From NCBI RefSeq assembly GCF_938039215.1, contig NZ_CALHVI010000020.1, positions 34,813 through 98,812 on the forward strand: 64,000 bases of DNA, given 5' to 3'. Below, piece by piece: positions 41,987 through 50,091 of the stretch. This DNA is from an uncultured Porphyromonas sp. Its GTDB lineage: Bacteria; Bacteroidota; Bacteroidia; Bacteroidales; Porphyromonadaceae. The notes below the pieces were generated by a model. It saw nothing but the letters and a program-made list of their open reading frames with translations. It ran no database searches and was not told the DNA's origin. The position numbers and the translations under genes were made by a program. Position 1 is the stretch's first letter; each line of letters opens with the position of its first letter.

Positions 41987-43453
41987 TCAGATCTTCTGGG
42001 TGTGTTGCTCGAAGACGATGAGGAGGATGTCCCCGACGGAGAGCTCTAGCTTCCCCTTCGGCACCATGTAGTTCTCCCCACGGCGAACGAGGATGACGAG
42101 CTCCTCTTCCTTGAGGTCGATCTCCATCAGCTTCCTCCCAGGTAGGAGCATCTCGGCAGTGACCGTGCGCTCGACCATCTTAGCCCCCGTGTGCTGAGGG
42201 ATCTTCACCCCGAAGCGACTGATCTCCTCCTTGATCTCTTCGTCGAGCCCTAGTAGACGGGCTACGGCGGGTAGGGTGCTCCCCTGAATGAGGAGCGAGA
42301 GTAGGGTGATGAAGAAGACGATGTTGAAGAGAGTCTCTGCTCCTTCTACCTGACTCATCATAGGGTAGGTGGCGAAGATGATGGGCACAGCGCCACGCAA
42401 GCCGACCCACGAGAGGAACCACCGTCCACGTAGGCTTATCCGAGGGAAGAAGAGGAGCGAGATGTGTACTGCCAGCGGGCGAGCAAAGAAGATCGTGAAG
42501 AGCCCTGCCAAAAGCGCAAACCCAGCGATGGGGAGTAGATTCTGGGAGTCGACGAAGAGCCCGAGGATGATAAATAGTGCGATCTGAAGGAGCCAAGTAA
42601 GCCCGTCGAAGAAGGTGGCGATACTCTTCTTGTGGACGATCTTTCTATTCCCGACGAGGACACCCATGATGTACACGGCGAGATACCCGTTGCCCTGCAG
42701 GAGATTCGTCGCAGAGAAGGCGAAGAAGACAAAGCAGAGTAGGAGAATGGGGTAGAGAGCTTCGTTGCCGATATTCGCCTTGTTGAGTACCCAGACGGTG
42801 GCTTTACCTAGGAGATAGCCCATGAGCCCTCCTACTCCGAACTGCAGTAGGAACGTCACGAGGATGCTTCCCCAAGCTCCATCGGCTCCCCCCGTGACAT
42901 ACTGGATCAGCGCAATCGTGAGCATGTAGGCCATCGGGTCATTACTCCCACTCTCTAGCTCAAGGATAGGACGGAGGCCCTCCTTGAGATGCATGTTCTT
43001 CGAGCGTAGCAGAGCGAAGACAGAAGCCGAGTCGGTACTAGACATCGTAGCCGCTAGCAGTAGTGCGATGGGGAAGGTCAAGTGCACCGGAGCCCAACCG
43101 AGCTGGTCCATCCCGTAGAAGAAGCCCCCAAGGCAGAAGGTAGTCAAGAGTACCCCCAGCGTAGAGAGCACAATCCCTGGTCCCAGCACGGGACGTATCT
43201 CGGTGAGCTTCGTCTCGAAGCCCCCGAAGAAGAGGATCACCGTCAGTGCAATCATCCCGATGAACTGCGTCTTCCCAGGGTCGTTGTATTGTATCCCAAG
43301 CCCTGCATTCCCAAAGATCATACCCGTGATGAGGAAGAGCAGAAGGGCTGGCACTCCGAAGCGTGTGCCCACCTTCCCTGCGATGATCCCTGCGAGCATC
43401 AGGAGCGAGCCAACCAATAGAAGCGGTTCGTAAGCTACTGCTGCATGATTCAT
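41987..43453 (-). CDS. Cation/proton antiporter with TrkA-C domain (CPA1/NhaP2 type)
   Basis: From ATG 43453 the protein has 488 residues. It has about 12 membrane helices with the ion-site segments AATMSSTDSASVFALL and ELESGSNDPMAYML. A cytosolic TrkA-C-like domain (MLLPGRKLMEIDLKEEELVI) follows, as in NhaP2/CvrA K+/H+ antiporters. It controls K+ or Na+ and pH. The 32 codons upstream to 43549 look non-coding. Confidence 0.85.
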   Translation of the reverse strand: MNHAAVAYEPLLLVGSLLMLAGIIAGKVGTRFGVPALLLFLITGMIFGNAGLGIQYNDPGKTQFIGMIALTVILFFGGFETKLTEIRPVLGPGIVLSTLGVLLTTFCLGGFFYGMDQLGWAPVHLTFPIALLLAATMSSTDSASVFALLRSKNMHLKEGLRPILELESGSNDPMAYMLTIALIQYVTGGADGAWGSILVTFLLQFGVGGLMGYLLGKATVWVLNKANIGNEALYPILLLCFVFFAFSATNLLQGNGYLAVYIMGVLVGNRKIVHKKSIATFFDGLTWLLQIALFIILGLFVDSQNLLPIAGFALLAGLFTIFFARPLAVHISLLFFPRISLRGRWFLSWVGLRGAVPIIFATYPMMSQVEGAETLFNIVFFITLLSLLIQGSTLPAVARLLGLDEEIKEEISRFGVKIPQHTGAKMVERTVTAEMLLPGRKLMEIDLKEEELVILVRRGENYMVPKGKLELSVGDILLIVFEQHTQKI

Positions 43454-43574
43454 ATATAATCCAGTGTTTGTAAGTAAGAAGAATGAAAAAGGAATACTTG
43501 GAAGAGCAACCTTAACAAAGATACACAAAATGAGCGAGTTTTGTAGCAAAGAGCCTCGGTTTGGCTCGCTATAG

Positions 43575-43623
43575 ATATAGTCATCCCCCCTTGGAGCGAG
43601 AGTCCAAGGGGGGATGACTATAT
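43575..43623 (-). terminator. Terminator after RNA methyltransferase gene
   Basis: A perfect 21-bp stem (43575-43595 with 43603-43623; core CATCCCCCCTTGG) with the loop GCGAGAG lies 45 bases after the stop of the methyltransferase gene and 121 bases upstream of the antiporter start. Confidence 0.85.
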
Positions 43624-43667
43624 GGGGGAGGGGAGCTGCCTGCTACCTCGCTCCGCAGATAGGAGAC

Positions 43668-44453
43668 TTAGCCTCTACGGCGCAGCTCTCCGAGGATAAG
43701 TGCCGTAGCAATAGCCACGTTGAGCGACTCGGTATGCGCTCGCTCCAGCGGGTAGGGTGGGATGGTGAGCCGTCGGTCGATGAAGGGCTCAAGCTCGGAA
43801 TGGATGCCTTGGCCTTCGTTGCCCATGATGATGAGTGTGGGGCGGCCTTGCTCCGAGAAGTCCGCTGTATAGAGATCTTCTCCTCCGAGGAAGGTCCCGA
43901 CACGGACTCCGTCGAAGGAGCGCAGGAAGGCGATGCTATCCTTGAGGCGGTGGAGACGGACTCTCCCGAGGGCTCCCATCGTAGCTTGTACCACCTTGGG
44001 GGCGAAGGGATCCGCAGTGCCTGGAGCTAGGTAGATGTCCTCGAGCCCAAACCAATCCGCTGTGCGTATGATCGTCCCTAAGTTCCCAGGGTCTTGTATG
44101 CGATCTAGGAAGAGGGCGAGGCCAGAGGTGGGCATGGCTAGGCTTTCCTCTTCTTCGGGGAGGGTGAAGACACCGAGCAGAGGCTGGGGCTGGCGTTGCG
44201 AACTGATGCGACTCCAGTCGAAACTCTCGGGGACGATCTCTAGTCGCTTCGGACGGTCACACTCGGCAAGCGTGCGGAGCTGCTCCTCGACCCCTTGAGC
44301 TACGGACACTCCTACAAGGAGAAGCTCACAGGGGAAGACTCCTAGCATCTCCCCTGTGAGCTTGATCCCCTCAGCGATGAAGCGTCGCTGAGCACTTCGT
44401 CCTTTAGCCTCGTGGAGGCTACGTATATCTTTGAGTTCGTTTTTACTCAGCAT
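43668..44453 (-). CDS. TrmH/SpoU-family RNA 2'-O-methyltransferase
   Basis: From ATG 44453 the protein has 261 residues; the start overlaps birA by 11 bases. It has an N-terminal substrate-binding region (SAQRRFIAEGIKLTGEM). The SPOUT knot motifs are NLGTIIRTADWFG, LIIMGNEGQGI and SLNVAIATALILGEL. It methylates ribose in rRNA or tRNA using SAM. The exact target site cannot be told from sequence. Confidence 0.87.
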   Translation of the reverse strand: MLSKNELKDIRSLHEAKGRSAQRRFIAEGIKLTGEMLGVFPCELLLVGVSVAQGVEEQLRTLAECDRPKRLEIVPESFDWSRISSQRQPQPLLGVFTLPEEEESLAMPTSGLALFLDRIQDPGNLGTIIRTADWFGLEDIYLAPGTADPFAPKVVQATMGALGRVRLHRLKDSIAFLRSFDGVRVGTFLGGEDLYTADFSEQGRPTLIIMGNEGQGIHSELEPFIDRRLTIPPYPLERAHTESLNVAIATALILGELRRRG

Positions 44454-45201
44454 CGAAGCGCACTTCCTTGAAGGCATAAGCCCGCTCCCAAGAGTCTTCC
44501 CGCTGGAGGACAAGGCGTCCTTCGGGAGTCACATCCTTGATCTGTGCTCGGAACTGCCCATCGACATCGGTGAAGAGATAGAAGCCTTCCCGACGATATA
44601 GATGCTTCATGTAGTGGCGGTGTACATCTTGGTAGCGCCCTAGGAGGAAGTCAGGCAGTAGGATAGCGAGCTCACTGTGCAGGCGGATGAGTACTTCCAT
44701 AGGCTCCAGACTGCGCCCCGTGATCATGCGCAGGGAGACAGCTAGTGGGAGCTCGGGAGGGAAAGCTTCGTCGTTGATGTTCATCCCGATACCGATGACG
44801 GAGTAGTCGATCTTCTGTCCCGTTAGGCTGTGCTCGATGAGGATCCCCGAGAGCTTACGGTCTCCGTAGAAGATGTCATTAGGCCACTTGACCTTGAGCT
44901 GAGTCTTCTGTTCGTCGGTCATGTAGTAGGCGAAGGTGCGCATCACCGCCCATGCTGCGAGCTCAGAGACGGCGAACTGCTGCTTACCTAGAAGGAGCTC
45001 TGAGCGGAGGAGGAAGGAGAAGGTGAGGCTGTCTCCTGGGCGTGAAGTCCAGGTATTGCCACGCATCCCTCGGCCTGCTGTCTGCTGGCGACAGACGACC
45101 GTGTGAAGCTGAGGTAGGGTGCGCCCAGAGGCGATCTGCTGCATCAGGTAGGTATTAGTACTCTCTACCTGATCGATGAATTCGAGGAGTGAAGTGTCCA
45201 T
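44443..45201 (-). CDS. birA: Biotin-[acetyl-CoA carboxylase] ligase
   Basis: This 252-residue protein has the ligase domain only, without the N-terminal repressor HTH. The biotinyl-AMP loop GRGMRGNTW is at residues 43-51. KWPNDIFYGDRKLSGILIEH is the catalytic Lys segment, and a C-terminal SH3-like part follows. It attaches biotin to carboxyl carrier proteins, which would serve the carboxylases that feed the methylmalonyl-CoA pathway. Confidence 0.9.
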   Translation of the reverse strand: MDTSLLEFIDQVESTNTYLMQQIASGRTLPQLHTVVCRQQTAGRGMRGNTWTSRPGDSLTFSFLLRSELLLGKQQFAVSELAAWAVMRTFAYYMTDEQKTQLKVKWPNDIFYGDRKLSGILIEHSLTGQKIDYSVIGIGMNINDEAFPPELPLAVSLRMITGRSLEPMEVLIRLHSELAILLPDFLLGRYQDVHRHYMKHLYRREGFYLFTDVDGQFRAQIKDVTPEGRLVLQREDSWERAYAFKEVRFDAE

Positions 45202-45232
45202 GTTAAGATAATAGGGAGAGAAATCGTAGGGC

Positions 45233-45607
45233 TTAGTCTACTTCGTCCAAAGGAAGGAGGGAGAGACTGGCGCGTATCTGCTTGGTGAGATTGGCTGAGG
45301 CTTCGTTCCACGAGTGGCGGATGAGCTGTCGGAGGATAGGCTGTGGTAGGTCACGATCGAGGTAGACCGTGTTCCAGTACTTCTTGTTAAGGTGGTAGCC
45401 TGGAGTGACAGCGTCATACTGGGCTCGTAGCTCTTCGACTCGGTCTGGAGCACACTTCAGCGAGGCTCTGGGCTCCCCTTCGTCTAGAGAAAGGATAGCG
45501 AAGATGCGATCGACGACCTTGAAGACGACTAGGTCCTCTCCGAAGGGCATGGACTCGCTGGAGTGAGGGAGCGAGAGGCAGAAGTCTCGGAACTGCTCAA
45601 TGTCCAT
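45233..45607 (-). CDS. MmcQ/YjbR family protein
   Basis: From ATG 45607 the protein has 124 residues. The longer open frame to 45757 crosses the promoter region of rdgB and is rejected. The pattern MDIEQFRDFCLSLPHSSESM, VVFKVVDRIFAILSLDEGEP and YWNTVYLDRDLP is that of the MmcQ/YjbR double-wing fold. Some members are called DNA-binding, but the function is not established. Confidence 0.82.
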   Translation of the reverse strand: MDIEQFRDFCLSLPHSSESMPFGEDLVVFKVVDRIFAILSLDEGEPRASLKCAPDRVEELRAQYDAVTPGYHLNKKYWNTVYLDRDLPQPILRQLIRHSWNEASANLTKQIRASLSLLPLDEVD

Positions 45608-45625
45608 AGATACGCTGATTATCCT

Positions 45626-45633
45626 TAATTTTG
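45626..45633 (+). promoter_or_regulatory. Candidate -7 box for rdgB
   Basis: TAATTTTG (45626-45633) matches TAnnTTTG. Transcription would start near 45640, 60 bases before the rdgB ATG. No clear -33 TTTG is seen. Confidence 0.4.
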
Positions 45634-45692
45634 CTTCGCATAAGGCCTTTAACCAGAGGGGGTAGATACCCTTGAGGCCCATGCTTATGTAA

Positions 45693-45700
45693 CAAATGTA
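45693..45700 (-). promoter_or_regulatory. Candidate -7 box for the leftward YjbR/birA/methyltransferase operon
   Basis: The minus strand reads TACATTTG at 45700-45693, matching TAnnTTTG. It would start transcription near 45686 toward the ATG at 45607. It overlaps the rdgB start codon, so the two promoters face each other. Confidence 0.4.
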
Positions 45701-46284
45701 TGAAAAAACTTGTGTTTGCGAGCAATAATGCTCATAAGCTCTCCGAAATACGGGCACTCCTAGGAGATCGTATTGAGGTCGTTAGCCTCTCTGACCTCCA
45801 GTGCCATGATGAGATCCCTGAAACTGCTGATACTCTAGAAGGGAATGCCTTGATCAAAGCTCGCTATGTGTGGGAGCGTTTCGGGCTCTATTGTTTTGCC
45901 GATGATACGGGTCTCGAAGTAGAAGCCCTTGGCGGTGCTCCTGGGGTCTACTCTGCACGCTTCGCAGGGGAGCATGCTACCTTCGAGGATAATGTCAGCC
46001 TTCTGCTCGAGCGCCTCTCGGGTGTCGCTGCACCTCGCCGAGCACGCTTCCGTACGGTGATCGCCCTCATAGACGAATACGGGACGCACTTCTTCGAGGG
46101 AAGTGTCGATGGCGAGATCACGCTAGAGCGATCGGGGGACCATGGCTTCGGCTACGACCCTGTCTTCCGTCCCGAGGGACGAGGGGAGACGTTTGCTCAG
46201 CTCACCGAGCAAGAGAAAAATAGCATGAGCCATCGTGGACGGGCAGTTCAGAAGCTCGTGAACTATCTACGTGCTCTAGCCTAG
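45700..46284 (+). CDS. rdgB: Non-canonical purine NTP pyrophosphatase
   Basis: This 194-residue protein has the complete HAM1/RdgB signature: FASNNAHKLSEIRALLG at the N-terminus, CFADDTGLEVEALGGAPGVY in the middle and GFGYDPVFRPEG near the end. It removes dITP, ITP and XTP from the nucleotide pool to prevent their incorporation in DNA. Followed 40 bases later by plsC. Confidence 0.93.
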   Translation: MKKLVFASNNAHKLSEIRALLGDRIEVVSLSDLQCHDEIPETADTLEGNALIKARYVWERFGLYCFADDTGLEVEALGGAPGVYSARFAGEHATFEDNVSLLLERLSGVAAPRRARFRTVIALIDEYGTHFFEGSVDGEITLERSGDHGFGYDPVFRPEGRGETFAQLTEQEKNSMSHRGRAVQKLVNYLRALA

Positions 46285-46324
46285 AGCTAAGCCCTATCAC
46301 TCCCTAGAACTATACTCTTCGCTT

Positions 46325-47077
46325 ATGAAGTCGCTTACTCCTGCTCGCCTCCTTTACCTCCTTTATTTCATCCTCATCGGTGGACCGCTCTTCCTGCTGG
46401 CTACGATCCTCTGCTGTATCGTGGTGATCTTCGCTAGCTATGTGGGGCTACCTGCCTCCTTCATCAGTAAGACTACCAAGGCTTGGTCTTGGACCTGCTT
46501 GGCGGTGTCGCTCTGCCGTGTGACGGTACGAGGTCGGGAGCATCTCCCTTCCCCAGACGCTCCCTGTGTCGTCGTGGCTAATCATCAGAGTGCCTACGAT
46601 ATCTTTGTGCTCAATGCTTATATAGGGATCCCCTTCAAGTGGGTGATGAAGCAAGAGCTCCGCAGCATCCCGATGGTAGGTAAGGCTTGTGAGGCGGCAG
46701 AGTTCATCTTCGTCGATGAGACCAAGGTCTCTTCGATCGCTCAGACAATACAGGATGCAAAGAAGGTGATAGCTACGGGGAACTCCATCTTCATCTTCCC
46801 CGAGGGAAGCCGTACAGAGAATGGGCGTATGACCCGCTTCAAGAAAGGGGCCTTCGTCATTGCATCAGAGCTGGATGCTCCGATCCTACCCGTGACGATC
46901 GATGGGGCCTTCTCGATCCTACCTCGAGGTACTTATCTACCCCATCTGGGTAGAGTGACGATGACCATTCATCCAGCCTTTCGTATGAGCGAGCAGGCCG
47001 AGCCACCTGCTCATATTCCGGCCTCGGCTCGTCTAGCTCAGCAGGTGATCGCCTCGGCTCTCTCCGAAGATAAGTAA
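46325..47077 (+). CDS. plsC: 1-acyl-sn-glycerol-3-phosphate acyltransferase
   Basis: This 250-residue protein has an N-terminal membrane helix (LLYLLYFILIGGPLFLLATI). The acyltransferase motif NHQSAYD has H87 and D92. The acceptor-binding motif is FPEGSRT, near residue 159. It converts lysophosphatidic acid to phosphatidic acid at the inner membrane. Symbol given for the family role; paralogues with other lipid acceptors exist. Confidence 0.88.
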   Translation: MKSLTPARLLYLLYFILIGGPLFLLATILCCIVVIFASYVGLPASFISKTTKAWSWTCLAVSLCRVTVRGREHLPSPDAPCVVVANHQSAYDIFVLNAYIGIPFKWVMKQELRSIPMVGKACEAAEFIFVDETKVSSIAQTIQDAKKVIATGNSIFIFPEGSRTENGRMTRFKKGAFVIASELDAPILPVTIDGAFSILPRGTYLPHLGRVTMTIHPAFRMSEQAEPPAHIPASARLAQQVIASALSEDK

Positions 47078-47158
47078 GAGAAGCCCTTAGCTAGCTATCC
47101 TCTCAGACTCTGAGCGATGACCGTGCCTGAGTCTGGTGGTGTGCCCTCTTTCCCTATG

Positions 47159-47211
47159 ATGATCTGCCCCCGATCCTACTCCGCTCTGGAGTAAGCTCGG
47201 GGGCAGATCAT
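47159..47211 (+). terminator. Terminator after plsC
   Basis: A 15-bp perfect outer stem (47159-47173 with 47197-47211; core CTGCCCCCGA) encloses an inner TACTCC/GGAGTA hairpin. Confidence 0.8.
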
Positions 47212-47263
47212 ACGGTTCTACGAGTAGAAGTGCAACCTTTTCATCGGACTTAGCGTTTAATGG

Positions 47264-47278
47264 GTGGTATATTACCAC
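47264..47278. promoter_or_regulatory. Candidate operator before the PepSY-like/SOD operon
   Basis: GTGGTA-TAT-TACCAC is a perfect 6-3-6 inverted repeat 26 bases before the ATG of the PepSY-like gene. Its size suits a dimeric regulator. The regulator is unknown. Confidence 0.4.
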
Positions 47279-47303
47279 TATTCACCATTTAATAACTACT
47301 CCA

Positions 47304-47744
47304 ATGAAGAGAATTCTGGCTTTTACCCTCGCTATCCTCTCCTTCGCAGTCATCAGTCTGCATGCAGGAAGCGATCGCATCATCCAGCTGAACCAACTCC
47401 CCAAGGCTGCCCAGCTCTTCGTCACGAAGTACTTTGCAGGACGTACGGTGTCCCTTGTGAAGGAAGATCGTGAGTTCTCAGGGACAACCTACGACCTCAT
47501 CTTCTCCGATGGTACGGAGATCGAGTTCGATGCACGAGGAGGGTGGAAGGAAGTCGATGGCAAGCACACGGCTATCCCTACCGCCTTCATTCCTGCTCAG
47601 ATCACGAAGACGATCCAAGCAAGCCATGCAGGAGATCCCATTGTGCAGATCGAGCGCAAGGGACGTGGCTACAAGGTAGAGCTGAGCTCGGGCATCGAGG
47701 CTTACTTCAATGCTCGCCTGCAGCTGGTTCGCTACGACGACTAA
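47304..47744 (+). CDS. Exported PepSY-like domain protein
   Basis: This 146-residue protein has a signal peptide (MKRILAFTLAILSFAVISLHA). Two PepSY-like (PF11396-type) repeats follow: LNQLPKAAQLFVTKYFAGRT with YDLIFSDGTEIEFDARGGWK, then IPAQITKTIQASHAGDPIVQ with YKVELSSGIEAYFNARLQLV. Such periplasmic Bacteroidetes proteins are of unknown function. It lies 33 bases upstream of the exported superoxide dismutase, and both have similar leaders (TTCACCRTTTAAT), so they form an operon. Confidence 0.82.
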   Translation: MKRILAFTLAILSFAVISLHAGSDRIIQLNQLPKAAQLFVTKYFAGRTVSLVKEDREFSGTTYDLIFSDGTEIEFDARGGWKEVDGKHTAIPTAFIPAQITKTIQASHAGDPIVQIERKGRGYKVELSSGIEAYFNARLQLVRYDD

Positions 47745-47777
47745 TTCACCGTTTAATCATTAATTCATAATCCATCC

Positions 47778-48524
47778 ATGCACATGCAGATTCGACCTCT
47801 AGCTATGCTCCTCGTAGGAGCGCTCTCGCTAGGGACTCTCTCAGCACAGAAGAAGGCTTCTAAGAAAGAAGCCGTAGCCGTACAAGCTCCTCAAGAAGAA
47901 CCGAAGGCAGCTCCCGCCTTCAAGCTCATGGCGCTCCCCTATGCGACCGATGCTCTGGCTCCTGTCATCAGCAAGCGCACGGTGGAGCTCCACTATGGGA
48001 AGCACCTCGTCGGCTATGCAAATAAGCTCAACAAGCTCGTCCGTGATCAAGGGATCAAGGAGCGTGACCTTGTACGCCTTGTCCAGACTTCCTCAGGGAC
48101 GGTCTTTGACAATGCTGGTCAGCTCCTCAATCACACGATTTACTTTGCGCAGTTCAAGCCGTACGCCGAAGGGGTGACCCCTGAGCCTACGGGAGCACTT
48201 CGTGAGGCGATCGAGAGAAGCTACAAGAGCTTTGCTGACTTCCAAGCTGCCTTTGAGAAGGCTGGGAATGAGATCTTTGGGTCGGGCTGGGTGTGGCTAG
48301 CTACGGACAAGGACGGACGACTCTACATCAGCAAGAATACCAATGCTGGTTCGCCCGTCGTAAGTGGGCTCATCCCCATCCTCGGGATTGATATCTGGGA
48401 GCATGCCTACTACCTTGATTATGAGAATCGCCGTGCCGATCATCTCCGTCAGGTCTGGAAGATCATCGACTGGGAGATCGTAGGGCGTCGCTATGATGGG
48501 CGTGCTGAGGGCGTGAAGCTCTAA
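47778..48524 (+). CDS. Exported Fe/Mn superoxide dismutase
   Basis: This 248-residue protein has a signal peptide (MLLVGALSLGTLSAQ region), a 25-residue linker rich in K, A, E and Q, and a full SOD domain. Metal ligand segments are HYGKHLVGYANKLN, LLNHTIYFAQF, and DIWEHAYYLDYENRRADHLR, which carries the C-terminal Asp and His ligands. The usual WNH has become LNH. It converts superoxide to H2O2 and O2. Export to the periplasm or surface is unusual for this family, which is mostly cytosolic. Confidence 0.87.
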   Translation: MHMQIRPLAMLLVGALSLGTLSAQKKASKKEAVAVQAPQEEPKAAPAFKLMALPYATDALAPVISKRTVELHYGKHLVGYANKLNKLVRDQGIKERDLVRLVQTSSGTVFDNAGQLLNHTIYFAQFKPYAEGVTPEPTGALREAIERSYKSFADFQAAFEKAGNEIFGSGWVWLATDKDGRLYISKNTNAGSPVVSGLIPILGIDIWEHAYYLDYENRRADHLRQVWKIIDWEIVGRRYDGRAEGVKL

Positions 48525-48560
48525 GGCACGTATCCCGTTCGATTTCTTCCTTACGTACAG

Positions 48561-48601
48561 CGGAGGCTACCCCGATACTTGGGGTAGCCTCCGTTATCTT
48601 T
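48561..48601 (+). terminator. Terminator after SOD gene
   Basis: CGGAGGCTACCCC (48561-48573) pairs with GGGGTAGCCTCCG (48581-48593), with a 7-base loop, followed by TTATCTTTT. Confidence 0.85.
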
Positions 48602-48637
48602 TCTCTTAGGGGGAGGTTCGGCTATGGGAGCGTTTCC

Positions 48638-49843
48638 CTATCTCTTGATGAGTCCGAAGTAGGGGGATATGCTGAGATAGGCCTCGAGGTAGGAGCTCAT
48701 GCTGTGTGCCGAGTGGGGATGGATCCATAGCCCCGAAGAGAGCCCGAGGGTATAGCGCTCCTCTTCGATGATGCTGTAGCTTGCGCTCCACGAGAGATAG
48801 CGTGGATGATGGGTGTGGACGGCTGTGCGTCCTGCTCGCCCAAGACTCTGCACGAAGGGGGTGCCGAGAACGCTGACGAAGTCCGAACCATACCAGTAGC
48901 CAAGCTGAGTGTGCCAGCGTCTCCAGTGGAGGTTGGTCTCGGCATAGATCCCCCAGCCCTTGTCTAGAGGGTAGTGGCCACCTCGCTGGCTGTAGAAGGT
49001 GCCGTAGAGGGCGGTCCGAAGCTTCAGAGGGCGATCTTTGAGCTGAAAGCGATGCTCGTAGGCAAGGCCGAGGGCTCCATTGAGCCATGTGTGTACGGTG
49101 TCTGCTCGCTCATTGAGCACCCCTCCTCGGTGATGCGCCAGAGTCTGGAGCTGTAGCTCGAGCTGGGAGCGGCTAGACAGAGGAAGTGCCTGCCGAGCAT
49201 GAAGGCCGAAGACAAAGGCCTCGGGATGGGTGTCTCCCTTGAAGATGAAGCTCTGCCAGTCTACCCAAGTGTCGAGCTGGGTGTGCTTCCCCTCGTAGCG
49301 TATCTGAAGCCCCGTTTCGGGGTCGGCTGTGAGGTTGAGCTCGGGATTGTAGAGGGGAGCGATAAGCTCATGCTTCGCTCCTCCCTCGAGGTGCCCTAGG
49401 AGGATGGCTAGCCCCCGAACGGGCTGTATAGAGGCTCGGAAGAAGGGGAGCAGACGGAAGCGGGTATAGTCCTTCTCGTCCCCTCGCCAGTAGGGTAGAT
49501 CTTGGTAGGCCAGCGCTGCGGGGTAGCGGGATGCTCCCCAATAATATAAGTGTGAGATCCCGAGACGAAGCTCGATAGGAAGTTCCGTCCTAGGACTGTA
49601 GCCGAGATCGACCTGAAGACGGTAGCCAGGGAGGGTGTAGTCGGCGACAAGGTCCGAGGCATATTCGTCATTGCGGAAGAAGCCTTCGGCTGAGAGCCGT
49701 AGGGCTAGAAGGTCTTGGGGGGGCTTAGGTTGAGTTAAGGAGAGCTTCTCCCCTCGGTAGTAGCTCTGAGCTGATAGACTAGAGAGAGTGAAGCAGAGGG
49801 TAAAGAGGAGAAATCCCCATCTAAAGTGAGTCATAGAGATCAA
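48638..49843 (-). CDS. Outer-membrane beta-barrel-like protein
   Basis: This 401-residue protein has a signal peptide (FLLFTLCFTLSSLSAQ). Alternating aromatic/polar beta strands run through its length (for example LRLGISHLYYWGASRYPAAL and LRTALYGTFYSQRGGHYPLD), and it ends PYFGLIKR. This is consistent with an outer-membrane barrel of unknown specificity. A start 3 codons later (MTHFRWGF) is as likely. It is convergent with the SOD gene, sharing the intergenic terminator. Confidence 0.7.
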   Translation of the reverse strand: MISMTHFRWGFLLFTLCFTLSSLSAQSYYRGEKLSLTQPKPPQDLLALRLSAEGFFRNDEYASDLVADYTLPGYRLQVDLGYSPRTELPIELRLGISHLYYWGASRYPAALAYQDLPYWRGDEKDYTRFRLLPFFRASIQPVRGLAILLGHLEGGAKHELIAPLYNPELNLTADPETGLQIRYEGKHTQLDTWVDWQSFIFKGDTHPEAFVFGLHARQALPLSSRSQLELQLQTLAHHRGGVLNERADTVHTWLNGALGLAYEHRFQLKDRPLKLRTALYGTFYSQRGGHYPLDKGWGIYAETNLHWRRWHTQLGYWYGSDFVSVLGTPFVQSLGRAGRTAVHTHHPRYLSWSASYSIIEEERYTLGLSSGLWIHPHSAHSMSSYLEAYLSISPYFGLIKR

Positions 49844-49978
49844 TATCGAACGGTTCGTGGCATAAAGATAGAGTATATCGCTTTATCCCCGTGAGGTAGG
49901 GCAGATGTGTACCACTTGCTGGGGAGGATATGGCGTGTTCGGTCTATTATTCGGCAAATTGACGCTGGGAGGGGACTC

Positions 49979-50013
49979 TTTGCTGAGGAAGGCTAGGTAG
50001 GCACTTACCTTTG
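49979..50013 (+). promoter_or_regulatory. Candidate promoter of the TonB-dependent receptor gene
   Basis: TTTG (49979-49982), 23 bases, then TACCTTTG (50006-50013). The -7 box is perfect; the spacing is 2-3 bases longer than usual. Start would be near 50020, giving a 72-base leader. Confidence 0.5.
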
Positions 50014-50091
50014 CCCCACCAGAAATACATAGCACGCTTCTCCCTAGAGGAGTGTGTCCGACTCTTAATAAAATAGATTTATCCATTTGAT

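Noticed and set aside
49844..50091. Cobalamin riboswitch before the TonB-dependent receptor
   Set aside because: The predicted 72-base leader is too short, and I could not find the conserved B12-box core.
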